From Pterobdella sp. o SKG-2022 (lineage: Eukaryota; Annelida; Clitellata; Hirudinida; Piscicolidae), in assembly GCA_964035795.1 (NCBI GenBank), contig OZ038326.1, positions 7,815,729-7,879,728 on the forward strand: 64,000 bases of DNA, read 5' to 3'. A model generated the notes under the pieces. It did no database searches. It was not told where the DNA came from and was given only the letters and a program-made list of their open reading frames with translations. A program made the position numbers and the translations under genes. Every line of letters starts with the position of its first letter. Position 1 is the stretch's first letter. This document shows positions 60,954 to 64,000 of the stretch, in pieces.

Positions 60954-63900
60954 TCATCTTTTTTTCTTCTTTTTATTTTTCTTTTTGTTAAGTTTAATTT
61001 TATTGATGGGCATGGAAGAGCGAGGTTTTTTGGCATGTTGTTCAATGAGACTGTCCAGATGACCATGTTCTGCTAGCAGGGTGAGAAACTTGAAAATGAA
61101 CTCATCATAATTGTGTGTCCTCCTGCTGTCATCCATCTGCCGTCAATCAAACAGCATTGTATATTTGGAATCAAAATTTAAATTATTGGCTGTTATGTAG
61201 CTCGAGTGAATATAAAACAATGATTTTGCATAACGGTGCTGAGTATCTCATAGTACATAAGTTGTATAACCTGTCTACAGTAATATTTTGGGAATCTCAT
61301 GAGCAAATAGCTTAATGATTCGATGGAAATGTAAACATTAATGACCATAAAATGCTTCCTAACCTCTAGCTTTATACAAATCCCTCAAACAATACGATAA
61401 CAGCAAAGATGCACGAAACACAGGTCTTGGGCATGATCTTAAAAGACCACTACTTAGCGTCTAGCGTTTAGGCCTGCTAGCTGGTGGGGCTGCTACTCTT
61501 TCAGGGTACAAATCTAAACAACTCTTCTCCGTGCTCCAATAATTCTTTTGGGCTACTAAATTTATCTAGTCAAATTAATTTTTTCGGAGAACCCCGCACT
61601 GATTGTTTCATCAGTCTGCTCTCATCAGACTAGGTCGCTAGGACAAGTTATTTATATGCAAAAAAAACATCCTAGAACCAATACTAACAGCCTGATGATG
61701 AAGATAGAATACGTTCCTAACCTACACGGTGGAACATAGATGTAAAAAATGCACGAAACAAACCCGGTACTTCTTCCTTTTCTCCACCTCATCCTTCAAA
61801 GCACTCTGACACGCGTCAATCTCCCCCTCGATCCGCTGCATCAGTCCCAGCAACTCCTGATTCAGTGTTTTTTGTTGTACGAATGTGTGTGGCATGGAAC
61901 AACAGAAACAGACCTTGTTTGAAAAGGTGTGGTTGTTGTTTTTGTTCAAAGGCTGCTCTCCTACTTCGGTTTTTAAGACGTCATCGTCCTCCATTTTTAT
62001 GTGGCTTCTATTTTTATCGCCCTTTGTGATTAATTGTTGAGATTCTTGGTTGTGTGAGATTGTGCTGTTGTCTATGATCATTGGCTCCCCACTCTCTGTC
62101 GTCGAAACAATTTAATTACAAATAACTAAAAATTGTTCAGAAAAAGATTGCATCATGATTTATGGAATGACTAAACTCTTGGTTGCAAGCGCAACATTGT
62201 AGCATCTCACTTGAGCTTTTAATTACGCATTAAGTCTTGGAACCTATTAAACAATTTATGCACCATAATAAAACTGGGCATATAACTTGCACCAATAAAT
62301 AGATTAAATATTGAATTTTTCATTTAATTTTATATTCATAATCTATATAACTAACTGAAACAACCTACCTTGGCATTCCTTCATCTCTTCATCTCCCTCC
62401 TCCTCCACCTTCACTTCTGATGCAACATGTGAAGATCATTTTATGCGTGTGGTTTATGAGAATTAGAAATATTTTTAATAACATCAAATTATGAAGTTTT
62501 TTTGCTCTCTAGAAGGTTTGCCTGAATTATGATGACGCAAAAAGACTAAATAATAGAAACTTAAATTAACGAAGTATATTATTCTCCAGCATTTATATCT
62601 GAAAAAAAAAATAGTGTAACTCAATACAGATGAGTGTAAAAATGACTAAAAACAATCAGAAAAACCACAAAGTCACAATATTGGTTGACAGATACTGATG
62701 CATTTCAAACACCATAAACCCTAACACTCACCCATCATTCCACCATCATCATCACAAGCTGCATCCTCCTTCATCTCATCTCCACCATCACCCTCCTTTT
62801 TTATTCTTTCTTTCTTCTCACAACTTTTATCAACGTCACCTATCTTCATCTTAGTTGTATCATTATCACCATTTTTGGTGACATCATCAACATTCACATC
62901 TTCTTTTTCATCACTATCATCCGTATTTTTGACGTCATCAGTGTATTTGATCACGTCATTACTTTTGACGTCATTGGCCTTAGTGACCTCCTTCTTGCAA
63001 GACCTGGTGATGATGGTGTGGGCCTCTTCAGTCTTGACCCTCTTTGATTCACATGCCTTGGTGCGCTTCATGTTGTTATAATTAAAATAACGATTGTAAT
63101 TAAAATAAAAAAAAGATTATTCTCATTGTTATTAGAGTAATATTATAAATGGATAATAAAAATCTTTTATGAGATTGTCTTAGAGATGGCAGCATCACAA
63201 CACCAGCATGCTTCAACAATGAAAACCTGCTCAAGGGCAAGGCAGAGAGTCTGTCGGTTGGTCTTGAGGGTGTTGAGTTTCTGTTCATAAAAGGCCCTCT
63301 TGTCAGGCACCACTGCCATCAAGTTGAAGCGGATCTCACTGCTCGCATCCCTAGTGGACAGAGTGGAGGGATGAGTAGAGAAACAGTTAGATAAATTCAA
63401 AAACAGAAAGAATAGACAGATAACTAGACAAATAAAGAAAAATAGAAACAGATAAGCAGCTAGAGATAGATAAATAAGTACCCAGCAGCAGTGATACCGA
63501 GCCTCTCAGTGATCACCCTCCTAAACAACTCAGTCCAGTCCTCATTCTCCTTGCCCACTCCTGTAACATATAGTTGATGTTGTTTATATTATATTACATT
63601 ACTACAAATTTTTATTTTTCAATATTAAATTGTATATCCTTAGTTAGGTTTATAAACATTCATGTCATAGGTTCTGGCATCAAATAGCATCAAACCAGTT
63701 TCTGTGTTTATGGGCTGCTTTTCTTTTATAACTTCTTGGACAGTTTTTTAGAGACATTGCATGTTAATGACTTATGATGAGGTTTTAATTATCGAGAATT
63801 TGAGCTGATTCTCAAACAAGTGTTTTTTTTGTGAAAAAATTATTTAAATTCAACTTCTCAGAAACAACAGACTCTGATATGAGATAAGGCTGGAATATTC

Positions 63901-64000
63901 TGGTAATTTTGTCAATGGCTTTGCACAAGTGCTTAATTGACAACAACATAGTGAACTTTCTATCTTGAGTTTTGATAATTTCATGTTGAACATCAGCTCA
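60954..64000 (-). CDS. BAP1: Ubiquitin carboxyl-terminal hydrolase BAP1 (C-terminal part, partial)
   Basis: Nuclear deubiquitinase that removes ubiquitin from histone H2A with ASXL partners (Drosophila Calypso). Exons in the window: 63560-63482, 63350-63227, about 63065-62732, 62416-62369, 62095-61764, 61136-60954; all phases join (365 codons plus stop). The N-terminal UCH catalytic domain lies beyond 64000. Matches: [19 protein letters not shown] then [20 protein letters not shown] and [14 protein letters not shown] (end of the UCH region); a disordered acidic/Lys linker rich in D-V-K-x-x-D repeats; the ULD-type block [20 protein letters not shown] / [20 protein letters not shown] / [18 protein letters not shown]; and a poly-Lys tail ([13 protein letters not shown]) equivalent to the basic C-terminal extension that contacts nucleosomes. 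The linker is much shorter than in human BAP1. The acceptor at 63065 could instead be at 63059. Confidence 0.93.
61430..61735 (-). repeat. About 300-bp dispersed repeat, copy B (BAP1 last intron)
   Basis: Reverse complement aligns over its whole length with 16325-16635; see that entry. It ends about 30 bp from the BAP1 exon boundary at 61764, close to the donor. Confidence 0.8.
63750..63850. mobile_element. MITE family copy, half element
   Basis: TTTTAGAGACATTGCATG, then TTAATGACTTATGATGAGGT and ATTATCGAGAATTTGAGCTG, matching the terminus and core of the family. The second arm is missing. Confidence 0.55.

Noticed and set aside
1..64000. CRISPR array, bacterial operon or integrated virus
   Set aside because: No regularly spaced direct repeats, no Shine-Dalgarno-led gene runs, no capsid or envelope-type reading frames; tandem repeats are simple microsatellites.

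Overview
This is an AT-rich, intron-dense, transposon-laden nuclear segment from an invertebrate animal. Every conserved gene is split into short exons with GT/AG introns. The proteins are metazoan: a Cys-loop receptor with four TM segments, BAP1 with its metazoan C-terminal domain, AMPK beta, and an SLC22-type carrier. The host phylum cannot be fixed from the sequence. There is no bacterial gene organisation, no operon and no CRISPR array.

Layout. (1) 1-11379, minus: V-ATPase V0 subunit a, 14 exons, C-terminal half beyond the left edge. Its introns hold a LINE with an embedded PHD-like finger (505-2341), a decayed piggyBac element (3571-5572), a foldback element carrying a Penelope-like endonuclease fragment (7.97-8.72 kb) and tRNA-derived SINEs. 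(2) 11380-11887: a 508-bp divergent intergenic region. (3) 11888-19984, plus: complete CNOT4 (RING, RRM, CCCH), 14 exons, 917 codons, frame-consistent throughout. (4) 20-24.4 kb: SINE and LINE relics. (5) 24809-26221, plus: an unrecognised Lys/Glu-rich 470-residue ORF. (6) 28283-35187, plus: an SLC22-like transporter with two frame discontinuities, possibly a pseudogene. (7) 35.2-39.5 kb: foldback elements, a small membrane-protein-like ORF pair and a LINE scrap. (8) 39500-45324, minus: nicotinic-receptor-like subunit. (9) 46.2-47.9 kb: two LINE fragments. (10) 49666-60362, minus: complete AMPK beta, 6 exons, 245 residues; one 4.1-kb intron holds three unrelated LINE fragments. (11) 60954 to the right edge, minus: C-terminal part of BAP1.

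Exons were assigned by eye from splice signals, phase continuity and remembered family motifs. For V-ATPase a, CNOT4, AMPK beta, the receptor and BAP1 the assigned exons join with no frame break. The genes do not form one pathway: they cover proton pumping, mRNA deadenylation, organic-ion transport, synaptic or ligand-gated signalling, energy sensing and chromatin deubiquitination. The most interesting non-genic signals are a palindromic MITE family present in about nine places, recurrent CA repeats placed directly at 3' splice sites, a PHD-like finger inside two LINE copies, and the splice and frame oddities of the SLC22-like gene.
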